Part shown: positions 1 to 10,500 of the stretch, one piece after another | Numbering within the stretch: position 1 is the stretch's first letter | Layout of the letters: each line of letters opens with the position of its first letter | NCBI RefSeq assembly: GCF_000026365.1 | Contig: NC_012994.1 | Span: 248,001 to 312,000, forward strand | Direction of reading: 5' to 3' | DNA: 64,000 nucleotides | Source: Zygosaccharomyces rouxii | Lineage: Eukaryota; Ascomycota; Saccharomycetes; Saccharomycetales; Saccharomycetaceae | Program-made: the position numbers and the translations under genes | Notes under the pieces: generated by a model | Database searches by the model: none | What the model saw: only the letters and a program-made list of their open reading frames with translations | Told to the model about the DNA's origin: nothing

Positions 1-152
1 GTGAATCTGGTGATTTCGGTGGTTGGTTCTGCCCATGCCACGGTTCTCACTACGATATCTCCGGTAGAATTAGAAAGGGTCCAGCTCCATTGAACTTGGA
101 AATTCCAGCTTACGAATTCGAGGAAGATGGTCAAAAAGTGATCGTCGGTTAA
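1..152 (+). CDS. RIP1: Rieske iron-sulfur protein of complex III, C-terminal end only
   Basis: The window opens inside this gene; the last 49 codons are present, read from base 3, with TAA at 150-152. The Rieske subunit carries electrons from ubiquinol to cytochrome c1 in the inner mitochondrial membrane. The visible part holds the second cluster-binding motif, CPCHGSHYD, followed by the [13 protein letters not shown] stretch typical of mitochondrial Rieske proteins. The first cluster motif, the membrane anchor and the presequence lie upstream of the window. The YEL023C homologue follows convergently, as in the S. cerevisiae YEL024W-YEL023C order. Confidence 0.95.
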   Translation, partial: ESGDFGGWFCPCHGSHYDISGRIRKGPAPLNLEIPAYEFEEDGQKVIVG

Positions 153-493
153 GATGAGAAAGGAATTGATTGAGAAGATTAATAATAACGAAATTTTAAA
201 AAATGCAGAAAAAACGTTAAAAGTATATGAAAGAAATTCCAATATTGTGGAGGTGCTAATGCAGTGCATCTTTGGTCCTGTTTGAAAGATAGAAGGAGAA
301 AATAAAATAATAATATTAAAAAAAAAAAAAAAAAAAGAAGTTGCAATAATCAAATGAACGAGACATGTGAGCATATCATCTTCCTCTATATATATATTTA
401 TATCATATTTATTTTGTAGTCAGTGTTTCTATTTGCCGCTGAGTGTCTCGATAGCGGTAAATGCGTATATATTCGAATGAATAAAGATCTTTT
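153..493. other. convergent spacer between RIP1 and the YEL023C homologue
   Basis: This 341-base stretch holds the 3' ends of two convergent genes. It is very AT-rich, with an uninterrupted A run near 320-336 and TA-rich sequence around 390-415 that could serve as polyadenylation efficiency elements. No RNA gene or coding frame is evident. Confidence 0.6.
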
Positions 494-2518
494 TTAGAGA
501 TCGGGGAATTTTAGAAGCCACGGTTCTAAATCGTCAGGAATTTCACGCCAATGATGAGCCGCCCATTCCGAAAATTTGACACCTGTCTCAAAGCATTGGA
601 CTTCTGCAATGTCGTTTACAATCATTTTGTTCATTTCGCGACCGTTTGTAGACGTAGAATTATTGTTATCACTAGGTAGATTATTATTACTTCTATGATC
701 CAGATCTGTAGGATAGGACTTTATTGGAGATGCGATAGCATGTGCACTTCGACCCTTTGATGGTTCCATATTAATGTCAGCATATCCTTTCAAAAGTTTT
801 CTACAATAGTTTGGCAAGTTTTTAGGTCTATAACTATTGTCATATCTAATTCTCCAGTATACAGACCAATGAATATTACCGTAGTCCGGTACGTACCGCG
901 GTTGGCCCAAGTTCGGGATGTATACTGATCTCCACTTGCCAGACCCACTTTCCATTCTTAATCCAATGGGAATTAATTCCAATAACCACCAGAGAGCTAT
1001 TTGAAATTTAGAAGCAGATGTACAATCAAAAGTGTATTTCTCTCTGGCGGCTTCTCTCTCCGTTAAGATTTCGTTGATTCTCATTTCTTTAAAATTATTC
1101 CAAGTCGTTTGTAACCAATTAGCTGATTCCAATTCGGAAAGCAATTGTTCCCGTGAATCAGTATTGTTGTCTTCAATTTGTTCATAGGGTTCATCCAAAT
1201 CTGGATGTCTCACTTGATTAAAACTTAATTTGTCATGGATAGTGGAGAAGAGTGAACCTAATGACGTCTGCTTGGACGCTAATTTATGAATTGAATGTTT
1301 TTTAAAAATTAAACCATGTTTGACAGCTTCTGCAATCATCCAACGTAAGGATAAACCAGATAGCACCTCTCTCGTTTCACAATCAGAATGATAACCACCC
1401 CCCACATCCGAATGGTCGCCTGGGAACCACTTCTCCACCAAATCAGATGTCATTAACGAATTAACAGTGCGAACTGAATTGCTGAAGGGCTCATATTCAA
1501 AAAATCCTTCGACATTTTCGTTGACATTTTTCGTATTTTGTAGGTTACTACTACGCAGTTTCTGTAACTGCTTATTGATTTTTTGCGTTAAATTCTCTGC
1601 TTTTGCAGATGAATTACTTTCAGAAGAATCAGATGCTTGTTTAACTGAACCACTTCCTTTGTTCAACATCAGTTCGATTAATGAATGAGACAGATTTGGG
1701 TTAGTATCGTCGAGGGTCTGTTCTTCAGAGACCTCTGATGCAGTCTCCACCAGGTAACTATTGTAATTTAGGGAAAATAATTTTGGAGCATCAAGATTTA
1801 TCGCAAAAGTTTGTTGCTTAAACTTACCTTTTCTCTCATCTAATGAAACTGCATGCCTTATGTGGTCTACTATACCGCTTCTTTGGGTGCATGGGAATAA
1901 TCTGTCTCTTAGAATCCCTACAGAGTTGACTGAATCAAATAAACCTTGGAAGAAAACCCTTATTTCGTAAGGACGACTGAATGTTCTTTTGAATTCTTCC
2001 GCTAAAGTGGTATTGTAGCTGGATTCACTTGGTTGTTCGGCAAATTCCCATGATTCATAAATTTTCCACGCCATACTAACCATATCATCTAAGCCCCTGT
2101 TTAAAAGCCCAACCCTTTCTAACATACCAGCAAGGGCCCTTGCAACATATGCGCCACGAGAAAATCCAAACATGTAAACTTTATCACCTTTCTCGTAATA
2201 ATTCATTAAAAACAAATAACCCGAGACAATGTGATGATCGATGCTCGAAGCAAAAAGGGCATCAATTTTATTCATGATACTTGCGGTGCTAAAATTTCTT
2301 CTCATATCAACTACGGGATCAAAATTCGCCTCCGTTCCTACCCCAGGTTGGTAGTAGCACATCTGAATTTTATCATCTTGGGTCTCCAACAATTGGAAGA
2401 TCTTCAGGACATTTGTAATAGGGTTAGGTCCGAAGTTTTCACAAGTTCCATCAAAACAGAGTACAATGTTCTTGCCAGAACCCTCCTCCTGCCCAGAGTG
2501 GGATTCTGAAGTCGACAT
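494..2518 (-). CDS. DUF2235-type alpha/beta hydrolase, YEL023C family
   Basis: A 674-residue protein close in length to S. cerevisiae YEL023C and in the same position beside RIP1. Two features mark the DUF2235 alpha/beta hydrolase fold shared with bacterial Tle1-type phospholipases: an N-terminal VLCFDGTCEN strand-turn (about residues 19-28) and a nucleophile elbow, GFSRG, at 118-122 with Ser120. WFPGDHSDVGGGY near 365-378 probably supplies acid or histidine residues of the active site. A low-complexity Ser/Asn-rich insert lies near residues 290-320 and another near 610-630. There is no signal peptide or clear membrane segment. The substrate is unknown; a lipase or esterase role is inferred from the fold only. 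Confidence 0.9.
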   Translation of the reverse strand: MSTSESHSGQEEGSGKNIVLCFDGTCENFGPNPITNVLKIFQLLETQDDKIQMCYYQPGVGTEANFDPVVDMRRNFSTASIMNKIDALFASSIDHHIVSGYLFLMNYYEKGDKVYMFGFSRGAYVARALAGMLERVGLLNRGLDDMVSMAWKIYESWEFAEQPSESSYNTTLAEEFKRTFSRPYEIRVFFQGLFDSVNSVGILRDRLFPCTQRSGIVDHIRHAVSLDERKGKFKQQTFAINLDAPKLFSLNYNSYLVETASEVSEEQTLDDTNPNLSHSLIELMLNKGSGSVKQASDSSESNSSAKAENLTQKINKQLQKLRSSNLQNTKNVNENVEGFFEYEPFSNSVRTVNSLMTSDLVEKWFPGDHSDVGGGYHSDCETREVLSGLSLRWMIAEAVKHGLIFKKHSIHKLASKQTSLGSLFSTIHDKLSFNQVRHPDLDEPYEQIEDNNTDSREQLLSELESANWLQTTWNNFKEMRINEILTEREAAREKYTFDCTSASKFQIALWWLLELIPIGLRMESGSGKWRSVYIPNLGQPRYVPDYGNIHWSVYWRIRYDNSYRPKNLPNYCRKLLKGYADINMEPSKGRSAHAIASPIKSYPTDLDHRSNNNLPSDNNNSTSTNGREMNKMIVNDIAEVQCFETGVKFSEWAAHHWREIPDDLEPWLLKFPDL

Positions 2519-2708
2519 TCGAGATCGTGGGCAGTAGAGTGGTATTACTTTTTTTCAGGCTAATAGTGCAGATTTCTAGCTAAACAGTTGAGTAGAAAGG
2601 ACTTAAAGGATCAACTTCATTCAGTTAATCATTTTTTCTCTTTTCAATTTGAATGTCACAAACTCAAGTAGCCGCGCGCTTAGGTAACCCGAACACCACA
2701 TGTAAAAA

Positions 2709-5700
2709 TCAATACTCACTGTTGATAAACTCTTCGTTTAATTTCCAACCCTTCCTAGTCTTATCGAATGTTGCAATAACCTTTAGAAGAGCTCTTATCT
2801 TAATGACGTCCTCTTTTGTTGACAAGTTGACTTTTATATTGTTGATTACATCGCTGGAAGTAGCGAAATAATCAGGACACTTGTGCAAGTAGTTCTCGAT
2901 CTGTCTTAGTATCACTTGTTTCTCTTCAACCTCTTCTGAAGTGCTTTCTTGAGACGGAATGTTTTCTGCCTGTTTCTGAGCATTACGAATGTTGGCCAAA
3001 ATGGCAGAAGACCCAGGGACATCTTTATCTCTTTTCTTCCTTATCTTACCGGCTTGGCCAAACTTTCCTGTCCACGTTGGAGTGCCCACGTCAAATTTCT
3101 TTCTAGCCCTTCTTGATTTGCGAAGGGCGTTCACTGCAGCATCAGCTAGCTTAGAAGCTTCTCTCGTTATAATATCTGAAGAACCATTTGAATGAGAGCT
3201 CATCATTGACTCGTGTGTGGCAGCACCTGCCAAACCACTTTCCCCCAGTAAACCTTCAATCAATCTATCATCGTCCTTTTTCGAATTCTCTTGAGACTCT
3301 TTGCCCGTATAAAAGCTTTCGAGCTTGGATACACCTATCAGATTGACCACTTTTTCGAAATCGTCACTTTCGTCGGATTTGGAATTTTTGAGACCTTCTG
3401 TTCGTTGTTGCACTTCCGACTCTAGTTCTTCGGTTGCATGTCCATTCTCACCACCTAGGGTAAAGAGATCATGCAATTCATTCATTTTGAAGAACCGCTT
3501 CTGCTTTGGATCACTCAAAATTTTGTTGGTCAAGAACTGTTTGAAAATTTGGCGATGATATATTTTCTCTTCAATGGAGCCTGTTACCATTAATCTATAA
3601 ATTGAAACTTCTCTCTTTTGGCCAATTCTCCATGCTCTTTCTCTAGCTTGCATGTCAGTAGATGGGTTCCAATCTGGATCAAAAATGATAATTCTGTTGG
3701 CACCGGTCAAGTTAACACCAATACCACCGACTCTCGTCGTTAACAAAAACACGTTATAATCTCCCCTGTTAAATTCATCCACCAATGATTGTCTAATAGA
3801 TATGGTCGTCGTACCATCCATTCTTAGAAATTTTAACCCTGTAAGTTCCTGGTCTTTAAATGCGATGAATTCTTGCAAAATGTCCAGCATTTGTCTCGAT
3901 TGTGTGAATAGAAGGGCCTTATGGCCTTCTTTTCTCCACAATAAAAGCAGTTGTTTGACAACCTGCATTTTTCCAGATCTCTTAGGATCACCATAGGACG
4001 CTTCTTTGCTCCTTTCGTCTCTATCCAATAAATCAGGATGGTTACAAATTTTCCGCAAAATATCAATACCATATAGAACCCTTCTTTTTCCTCCCTTTAT
4101 ATCTTCTAATTCTCTCGAATGTAAAAATTCCAAATATTTTCTTCTCTGAACTTGAGTTAATTTACAGAACAAAACCATCTCTTTCTTTTCAGGCAAATCC
4201 TTTGCCACATCTGCTTTTACTCTACGAAGAAGATATGGTGATATCAAATCTCTTAAAGCAACTGCACACTTGTACCCTGTTTGGACCTGGATATTCGTAG
4301 CATTTGCATAACCGCCCATATTAATGGGCTGAACAAATTGTTGTTGAAAGATAGGTAGTGTACCTAATTTACCAGGAAATATGAAATCGAAAAGAGACCA
4401 AAGCTCAGTTAAATTATTTTGGATTGGGGTTCCAGATAAAATCAATCTATTTGGAGTCTTCAGCTTCTTACAAGTTAGTGAAATATCAGAATCTGGGTTT
4501 CTTATTTTGTGGCCTTCATCCAATATACCATAAGCCCAATTAATTTTTAACAGTTTATCTGCATGTATCCTTAACCCCACATACGTGGTAATTAGTACGT
4601 GACCATCCTTGGCCACTTTATCTATCAGCGTTTGTAGCAGATTGTCAGATTCGACCTGAGCTTTCGTCTTACTCGAATTTTCTAAATCCCCATAGGAGAA
4701 CTGGTTAGGATCTCCCGACATGATCATGTCCTCTAATTCATCTTCGCTCATCTTCTTTTTACTAGCCATACCAGCACCAATTGAGTGTAATATGACAGTA
4801 CGGAAAGGTGGCCACCAGTGATGAAATTCGGTACACCATTGTTTCATAACTGTTGCTGGACAAACGATCAAAACGGGGCCATCCAATTGATTAGAATGAT
4901 GTAACGCAGCCAAGAATGCAATAACCTGAATAGTTTTACCTAACCCCATTTCATCACCAATGATGCCACCACATTTTTGTTGGTATAATTCGTAAAGCCA
5001 TTGTACGCAAGTCCGTTGGTAGTTGAAAAGTAAAGAATAGATTTCACCAGGTATTCTAAATTCATCATCAAGTTTAGCATCAGGAAATTCTTGATGTTTT
5101 TTTCTCCATTCAGGCCAATCTGGATTGTTATCTGTCTTGCGTCCCTGCGCTCGACGGTTACACCATTGACGAAGACGCTTTTGATAGAAATATTCATCAC
5201 CATCATCCTTGACAGCACCTGGCTGAAGAACAATATCATTTTCCTCTTTTACATCTTCTCCTTGACTTACATCTAGATCATTCTCTTCGTCATCCATATC
5301 TTCATCCTTGTAGTCATCATCATCGTCATTGCTTGGAGGGGATTTCTTTGCAACATCATTCTCTTCTTGTTCCTGATTTTCCTCTTCTCCCTCCTCAGAA
5401 TCGTTGGCCACTTCGAACCCTCTTTTAGACCCAAAGGCAGTTACTTGACCAGTTCTCACCAGGTAGTCTCTTTCTGATTCACCAGGTTTCTTACCCTCAT
5501 CCTGAGAACTATCCCTGGTAGCATCACTTTTTTGAGACTTTTTCAAATCTCTTAAACGTTTTCGTATATCCTTAATATCTGATAATATTGGCGGCAACTC
5601 ATTATTCTTTATTTCATCAATCTGTTCCTGAAGTTTTTGTCTAGCTGAGATTCTAGAGGCATTGTTCCATCTCCTTGTTAATAGACCAATTTTATCATTA

Positions 5701-5867
5701 CATTTTTCTACTGCATTTTGAGCCCTTTCCAGTCTTCCTTGCTCTTGCTCTAGGAGTTGTTGATTAATAAGACTGGTAGCATCATTTTGAATTCTCTGTT
5801 CTAAAGTACTTTGAGATAAAACGTTAACTAAACCCAAATCTTGAAGCTGCTTTTCACTACCATCCAT
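2709..5867 (-). CDS. RAD26: Rad26, SNF2-family ATPase of transcription-coupled repair (CSB homologue)
   Basis: This 1052-residue protein is the yeast counterpart of human CSB, a DNA translocase that pushes on stalled RNA polymerase II and starts transcription-coupled nucleotide excision repair. The N-terminus is coiled-coil rich and then very acidic (about 155-215). The helicase core follows: Walker A GDEMGLGKT at 304-312, a DEGH box near 450, SGTPIQNN, and C-lobe motifs including TTRVGGIGVNLTGA and the arginine-finger region QARERAWRIGQ. The basic C-terminus contains KKRDKD. The start ATG at 5865-5867 gives a length near the S. cerevisiae protein (1085). It stands in for YJR035W between YEL-type neighbours. 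A perfect PAC-like motif lies about 140 bases upstream. Confidence 0.96.
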   Translation of the reverse strand: MDGSEKQLQDLGLVNVLSQSTLEQRIQNDATSLINQQLLEQEQGRLERAQNAVEKCNDKIGLLTRRWNNASRISARQKLQEQIDEIKNNELPPILSDIKDIRKRLRDLKKSQKSDATRDSSQDEGKKPGESERDYLVRTGQVTAFGSKRGFEVANDSEEGEEENQEQEENDVAKKSPPSNDDDDDYKDEDMDDEENDLDVSQGEDVKEENDIVLQPGAVKDDGDEYFYQKRLRQWCNRRAQGRKTDNNPDWPEWRKKHQEFPDAKLDDEFRIPGEIYSLLFNYQRTCVQWLYELYQQKCGGIIGDEMGLGKTIQVIAFLAALHHSNQLDGPVLIVCPATVMKQWCTEFHHWWPPFRTVILHSIGAGMASKKKMSEDELEDMIMSGDPNQFSYGDLENSSKTKAQVESDNLLQTLIDKVAKDGHVLITTYVGLRIHADKLLKINWAYGILDEGHKIRNPDSDISLTCKKLKTPNRLILSGTPIQNNLTELWSLFDFIFPGKLGTLPIFQQQFVQPINMGGYANATNIQVQTGYKCAVALRDLISPYLLRRVKADVAKDLPEKKEMVLFCKLTQVQRRKYLEFLHSRELEDIKGGKRRVLYGIDILRKICNHPDLLDRDERSKEASYGDPKRSGKMQVVKQLLLLWRKEGHKALLFTQSRQMLDILQEFIAFKDQELTGLKFLRMDGTTTISIRQSLVDEFNRGDYNVFLLTTRVGGIGVNLTGANRIIIFDPDWNPSTDMQARERAWRIGQKREVSIYRLMVTGSIEEKIYHRQIFKQFLTNKILSDPKQKRFFKMNELHDLFTLGGENGHATEELESEVQQRTEGLKNSKSDESDDFEKVVNLIGVSKLESFYTGKESQENSKKDDDRLIEGLLGESGLAGAATHESMMSSHSNGSSDIITREASKLADAAVNALRKSRRARKKFDVGTPTWTGKFGQAGKIRKKRDKDVPGSSAILANIRNAQKQAENIPSQESTSEEVEEKQVILRQIENYLHKCPDYFATSSDVINNIKVNLSTKEDVIKIRALLKVIATFDKTRKGWKLNEEFINSEY

Positions 5868-6320
5868 TTTTTACTCTTCGGCGATACTGATCACCAGTTG
5901 CTGGGTACAAGTTCACTTCTTTACAGTTATCTTTTCTCCTAAGGATAAGGTTTTGAACTAAACTTATGTTCCACTTTTATTCAATGAGTTCGGACTCTTA
6001 CCGAGGTGCGATGAGATGAGCTCTCTCAACTACAAAACGTTAAAATGTTCAATGGCCAATTACGCAGCAATTAATGGGGACACCACGGATCAATTTTCGA
6101 TCTTACAGAGTCTGAGAATATCCCTTTAAACAGTCTACCTATATTCCCATTATAAACTCAAGAAAAATCAGATGATATGTAGAGCGTAAATCATTGGCAG
6201 ACTTTTCTGAACGTAAACTACTGTATATGATAAAGGAGAATCATAATCAAACACTATGGTATCTTGACTTATCGAAGGAGAGCTATCATCCTAAAGAACA
6301 TTAGTGGAAAAAAAACAATC
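5868..6320. other. RAD26 upstream spacer
   Basis: This 453-base AT-rich stretch lies between RAD26 and the first tRNA-Pro. It holds a PAC-like decamer (reported separately) and a CCAAT-containing sequence near 6051-6060. I see no coding frame or further RNA gene. Confidence 0.5.
6008..6017 (+). promoter_or_regulatory. PAC-type motif upstream of RAD26
   Basis: The decamer GCGATGAGAT matches the PAC consensus (GCGATGAGMT) bound by Dot6/Tod6 in yeast, and GATGAG is repeated immediately after it. It lies about 140 bases upstream of the RAD26 start. No RRPE partner is obvious nearby. Function at RAD26 is unproven. Confidence 0.45.
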
Positions 6321-6392
6321 GGGGCATACTGGGAATTGAACCCAGGGCCTCTCGCACCCAAAGCGAGAATCATACCACTAGACCACACGCCC
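6321..6392 (-). tRNA. tRNA-Pro (UGG), copy 1
   Basis: The minus strand forms a complete 72-base cloverleaf. The acceptor stem GGGCGTG pairs with TATGCCC, the anticodon loop TTTGGGT gives anticodon UGG, and the T arm is GGGTTCAATTCCC. There is no intron. A T-run terminator (an A run on the plus strand near 6307-6315) follows closely, and CAACA precedes the 5' end as is usual for yeast Pol III starts. Confidence 0.97.
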
Positions 6393-6682
6393 GAACTGTT
6401 GAAATTGTGTCATTTTGAGTTGGTAAAGTCCAGCAAATATCATTCTAGGAAAAATTTATCATGAGCTTACATAACATGTGACCAAAAATACTACCTAAGT
6501 CATACCCTTAAGAGGTCTAAGCCTAAGTCTCAGTTAGACTTGGGATATGGTTCAAAGAAAGACAAGAGTCCTCTAGAGACCACAGAATCAGGATTTATTA
6601 ATCATGTCACGAAGCCCGTATTCTTTTTCTATGTAATTAAACATTGGTTCACTACAATGTGAAAAAAGGAAAAAAATTAATC

Positions 6683-6754
6683 GGGGCATACTGGGAATTG
6701 AACCCAGGGCCTCTCGCACCCAAAGCGAGAATCATACCACTAGACCACACGCCC
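6683..6754 (-). tRNA. tRNA-Pro (UGG), copy 2
   Basis: A second 72-base tRNA-Pro with the same mature sequence as the copy at 6321-6392, same strand, 290 bases away. The anticodon is UGG and there is no intron. A T-run terminator (A runs on the plus strand near 6669-6676) and a CAACA leader are present. Flanks differ from those of copy 1 beyond a few bases, so this is an old or gene-only duplication. Confidence 0.97.
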
Positions 6755-6861
6755 TAATTGTGTTGTGAAAGCGAAGGAAGTGAGGAACTATACCTACTAA
6801 TGTCAAGATACTGAAATTTAGACCCTATAGAAACCTATTTACACGAATTTCTTTCATTTCA

Positions 6862-7188
6862 CTAATCCTTCTTGTTGTTATCCAGAAGTTCAAGCTTCTT
6901 CAGCTCTTCACGAGGATCAAAATCACCAGAACATAGTTTATCGTACTGTTGATCATATCTTCCAGTAGATAGAGGTCCATTACCTCTAATTCTTTTAGTC
7001 ATATCAACCATACCTCTTTTGCAGTCGAGGAATGCTTTCATCTGAGATATACATAGTAGGGGTAGCTCTTTCTTTAATTCAGGATCCTCAAAGCACTCTT
7101 GTGGAGTATGCCTTTCAATCATCACACATGGTGATCTCTGCAAACAGACTGCAACAGCCTTGTGTTGATCCTTACAACTGGCTCCCAT
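6862..7188 (-). CDS. PET191: Pet191, twin CX9C protein needed for cytochrome c oxidase assembly
   Basis: A 108-residue intermembrane-space protein, the size of S. cerevisiae Pet191 (YJR034W). The sequence begins MGASCKDQHKAVAVC, the first CX9C motif (Cys5 and Cys15). A second, CISQMKAFLDC, lies around residues 46-56, with further cysteines at 21, 29 and 86. This is the pattern of substrates oxidised by Mia40. The charged C-terminal tail is lysine-rich. It is required for complex IV assembly in mitochondria. It is divergent from RAV1 across a 389-base spacer. Confidence 0.96.
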   Translation of the reverse strand: MGASCKDQHKAVAVCLQRSPCVMIERHTPQECFEDPELKKELPLLCISQMKAFLDCKRGMVDMTKRIRGNGPLSTGRYDQQYDKLCSGDFDPREELKKLELLDNNKKD

Positions 7189-7577
7189 CTTGAACCTTTA
7201 TGATTTTAGTGCTTTTCACTCTTTAATAGGAACAGCAAAGAGAACTATGAGGTTGTTCATTAATCTCATGTGGAAAGTTTCAAGTACTCTTATACGTCGC
7301 CCTTATACCCCATAAATGGCAGGTGGAAGTTACAATAAATTTAGCGCTTGATAGTTCATCTTGATTGTGAAGCCCAATTCACATCAACTAGTCCAATCCA
7401 GATATTCTACTTCTTATGGCTTTTCGCTCTCTCTTGTTACCGGCCCTTTGTATGGCTTTTCTATGCAATACGGTCTATTCTTCATTCAGGATGATCAGAA
7501 ATACGGATTCAAAGGGAACAAGTCACTTACGATTCATCAAAAAGAACTACGGCGAACAGTGCGTATACACTGTTTAA
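7189..7577. other. divergent promoter region PET191 / RAV1
   Basis: This 389-base spacer separates two divergently transcribed genes and must contain both promoters. An open frame on the plus strand (7361-7678) overlaps the RAV1 start but has no recognisable protein features and is not annotated. I see no canonical factor site that I would assert. Confidence 0.5.
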
Positions 7578-10500
7578 ATGTCGCTGACCTATCTTCCAGG
7601 AAGACCCAACGACACACAACAATCTACATGCCAATCGTCCTGGCAAGGGCGAATAGTTTTCGCTTACTGTTCAGGTAATAACTTAATTATCCTGTCAAAT
7701 GGCTTTCAACGATTGCAGACGATTTATCTAGAATCTGATAGTGTTGCCGTGGATATCAATCCACGTAATGGATTCATTGCAATTGGTTATGGTAACAAAG
7801 TTGGTATTTATAAACCAAAGCATCAAGTTATGAAGGCTCCCAGTTGGGTATTCTGTTGTGAGATAGTACATGACGATTCGAAGGTAAACAGCTTGAGTTG
7901 GGGGAATTTTAATGATTTAACGGTGGGTTCCAACTATCTTTCATTTTGGAAGATAAATGACGAATTTGGAGTTTACAAACCAGTGCTACAATGGAATAAG
8001 AAACAACCTAAACCGGTCTATCTGTGTATAACGTCACAGTGTTCACAGATGATTGCAAGTTTTGGAAAATATGATACCTCTGTGAAATTGTGGAAGCGTA
8101 TATCAATTAGTGGTGACCAGGTACTTTTTAATTTGACTTTGTTACCACATCCTGCACCAATATGTACGATGAGATGGAGAAAATCAGGTCGTTGTGAACC
8201 TTCAGAAAACCCAAATGGATTACAAGCAATCTATACTCTATGTGCTGATCAAAAGTTACGTGTATGGTTATGTTATGAGCTTGATTCTCTGCATAACGTT
8301 CAACATTGGGCTACTTTACAATTAGAAGATGCACAAAGGTACTGTTTTACTATAGATAATTGGCTTCTCAAAGATCAACGTGATTTAGTACTTATTGCTG
8401 ATCGAGAGGGCAATTTGGTCATCTATTCTCTATCGCATCTGTCAAGTGATCCGCCAAGACCCATAGCTAAGGAAAAACTATCGACAAAGTCCTTTTCATA
8501 TTCTTCATTCGTGACAAAACCAGATTTTTTATATTTTGCAGAGCTTCAACCTTGTGATGACAATACGGACGATCTTTCCTTGATCATTCACGATTTAAGA
8601 GGTGTCATCAGACAATCACGCATAACTGTGAGTCAGTTACTTGAAAGGAACCATTCTCAAATTGGTACTCTGGAACATAAATTTACTGGTCATAATAAAT
8701 CTGTTCAAAAATTGATAAGAAGTAGTGATGGTGAAGCTATGTTAACCATATCCAGATTTCTAGAATGTTGTGTATGGTGCCCGCAGCGTTTATCTGACGA
8801 GAGCTCATTAAAATTAAGAGGTGTCATTATCACAGAGGCCCCAGTAAAACATGCTATAATACACGAGAAGGGAAAACTTGTCATTTGTCTCCTAGAAAAC
8901 TCGAAACTACAAGCATGGGAGTGTGCAGGCATTGAGGGGAAATGTGATTTGAAAAGATCTCATCTAAAATTCGAACAACAATTGGAAGCCTCCACGGCAG
9001 AACATGGAGAACCGCTATTGATGTTAAATACACCCGAAAGTGTGCACAATCATGATCGTCATTTCGTTGCATTAATTTACAAGGACGGTGCCATTAGAGC
9101 ATTCGAAATTTCGTCGGACCAGGGGATCCAAGAGATTTATTCCGAGTCTTTAGAAATACCAGACAACCAAATACATCATATCGCCACAATCGACCCAGTG
9201 CATCAAAACTTTTTTAGTGATAGGCCACTCATATCATTGATGAGCAAGAATGCCACTGCGATTACCTACAAGGCGGTTGTTGATTGTGAGAAGAAGCTCA
9301 TTCATTGGCATAAAAGTTGCGAATTTAAAACAGGAATGAAAGACGTGGTAGCCCTTCGAGGTTCATCCACAGGGAAACTGTGTACAGTGCATTGTAAGGG
9401 TAAAAAAATGTCTCTATGGGATTTGAATAAGCGCGTTTTAGAATACGAAGAGTCCTTTGATGATGAAATCAAAGATGTAGATTGGACAAGCACGGAATAT
9501 GGTCAAAGCATTGTTTCTATAGGGTTTTCTGGTTACGCTCTTTTGTACACCCAATTGAGATACGACTATACTAACCATAATCCTAGTTATTTACCAATAG
9601 AAAAAATTGACATAACTTCCCACACAGCACATCAAATTGGTGATTCAATATGGTTAAAAGATGGTATGTTTGTAGTGGCCTCAGGAAACCAGTTTTACAT
9701 TAAGGATAAATTCCTAGATCTAAACGATCCATTTACTCGTCGTTCCATCGGTTCCAGAAAAATTCTATCAAATGACATTCTTCACTTAAGCAGTGTTTTG
9801 AATGGTCCTCTACCTGTCTATCATCCTCAATTTTTGATCCAAGCAGTCTATGCAAATAAACTTCAATTGGTCAAAGAACTTTTATTAAGATTGTTTCTTG
9901 AGCTGAGAAAATTGACATTTGAAAATGAGAACTATTCTAAACTAACATCAGATCTAAAAACAAACTACAACAAGTTTCTGACAGCCCAAGACAACCAGTT
10001 CGAAAGGGATCAATTCCCTGACCCTTACCCCGAATTCAATAGGACGGTAGCGTTAGCACTATGCGAGCAATTGACTAAAATAACTTTACCGTATTTGACC
10101 AGACATCAACAGATTACTCTGAGTACAGTAGTGGAAGCTGTAGAAGAAATTTTGAGGAACGAATCTGTCGTGGATTACAATGGAATACGATTCCTTTTAG
10201 GCGTCAAATTGTATGCATCGCATAAAAATGTTCAAAAAACTATCTTGATGAGAGATGTAAACTGGGCTTTACATTCAGATAACAAAGAATTACTTTTATC
10301 GATCTTAGATAGCCATATCACTTCATGGGCGGCAGCCTGTGAATACAGGATCTCATTTTGGGCGAAAGAGGATGATCTAATTACAAAATTCGAGCAAATT
10401 GCAAAATTTGAGTTTTCAAAAGACGATAAGAGAGATCCTTCAAGATGTGGTATTTTTTACCTTGCGTTAAAGAAGAAGAAAATTCTATTCAGTCTCTGGA

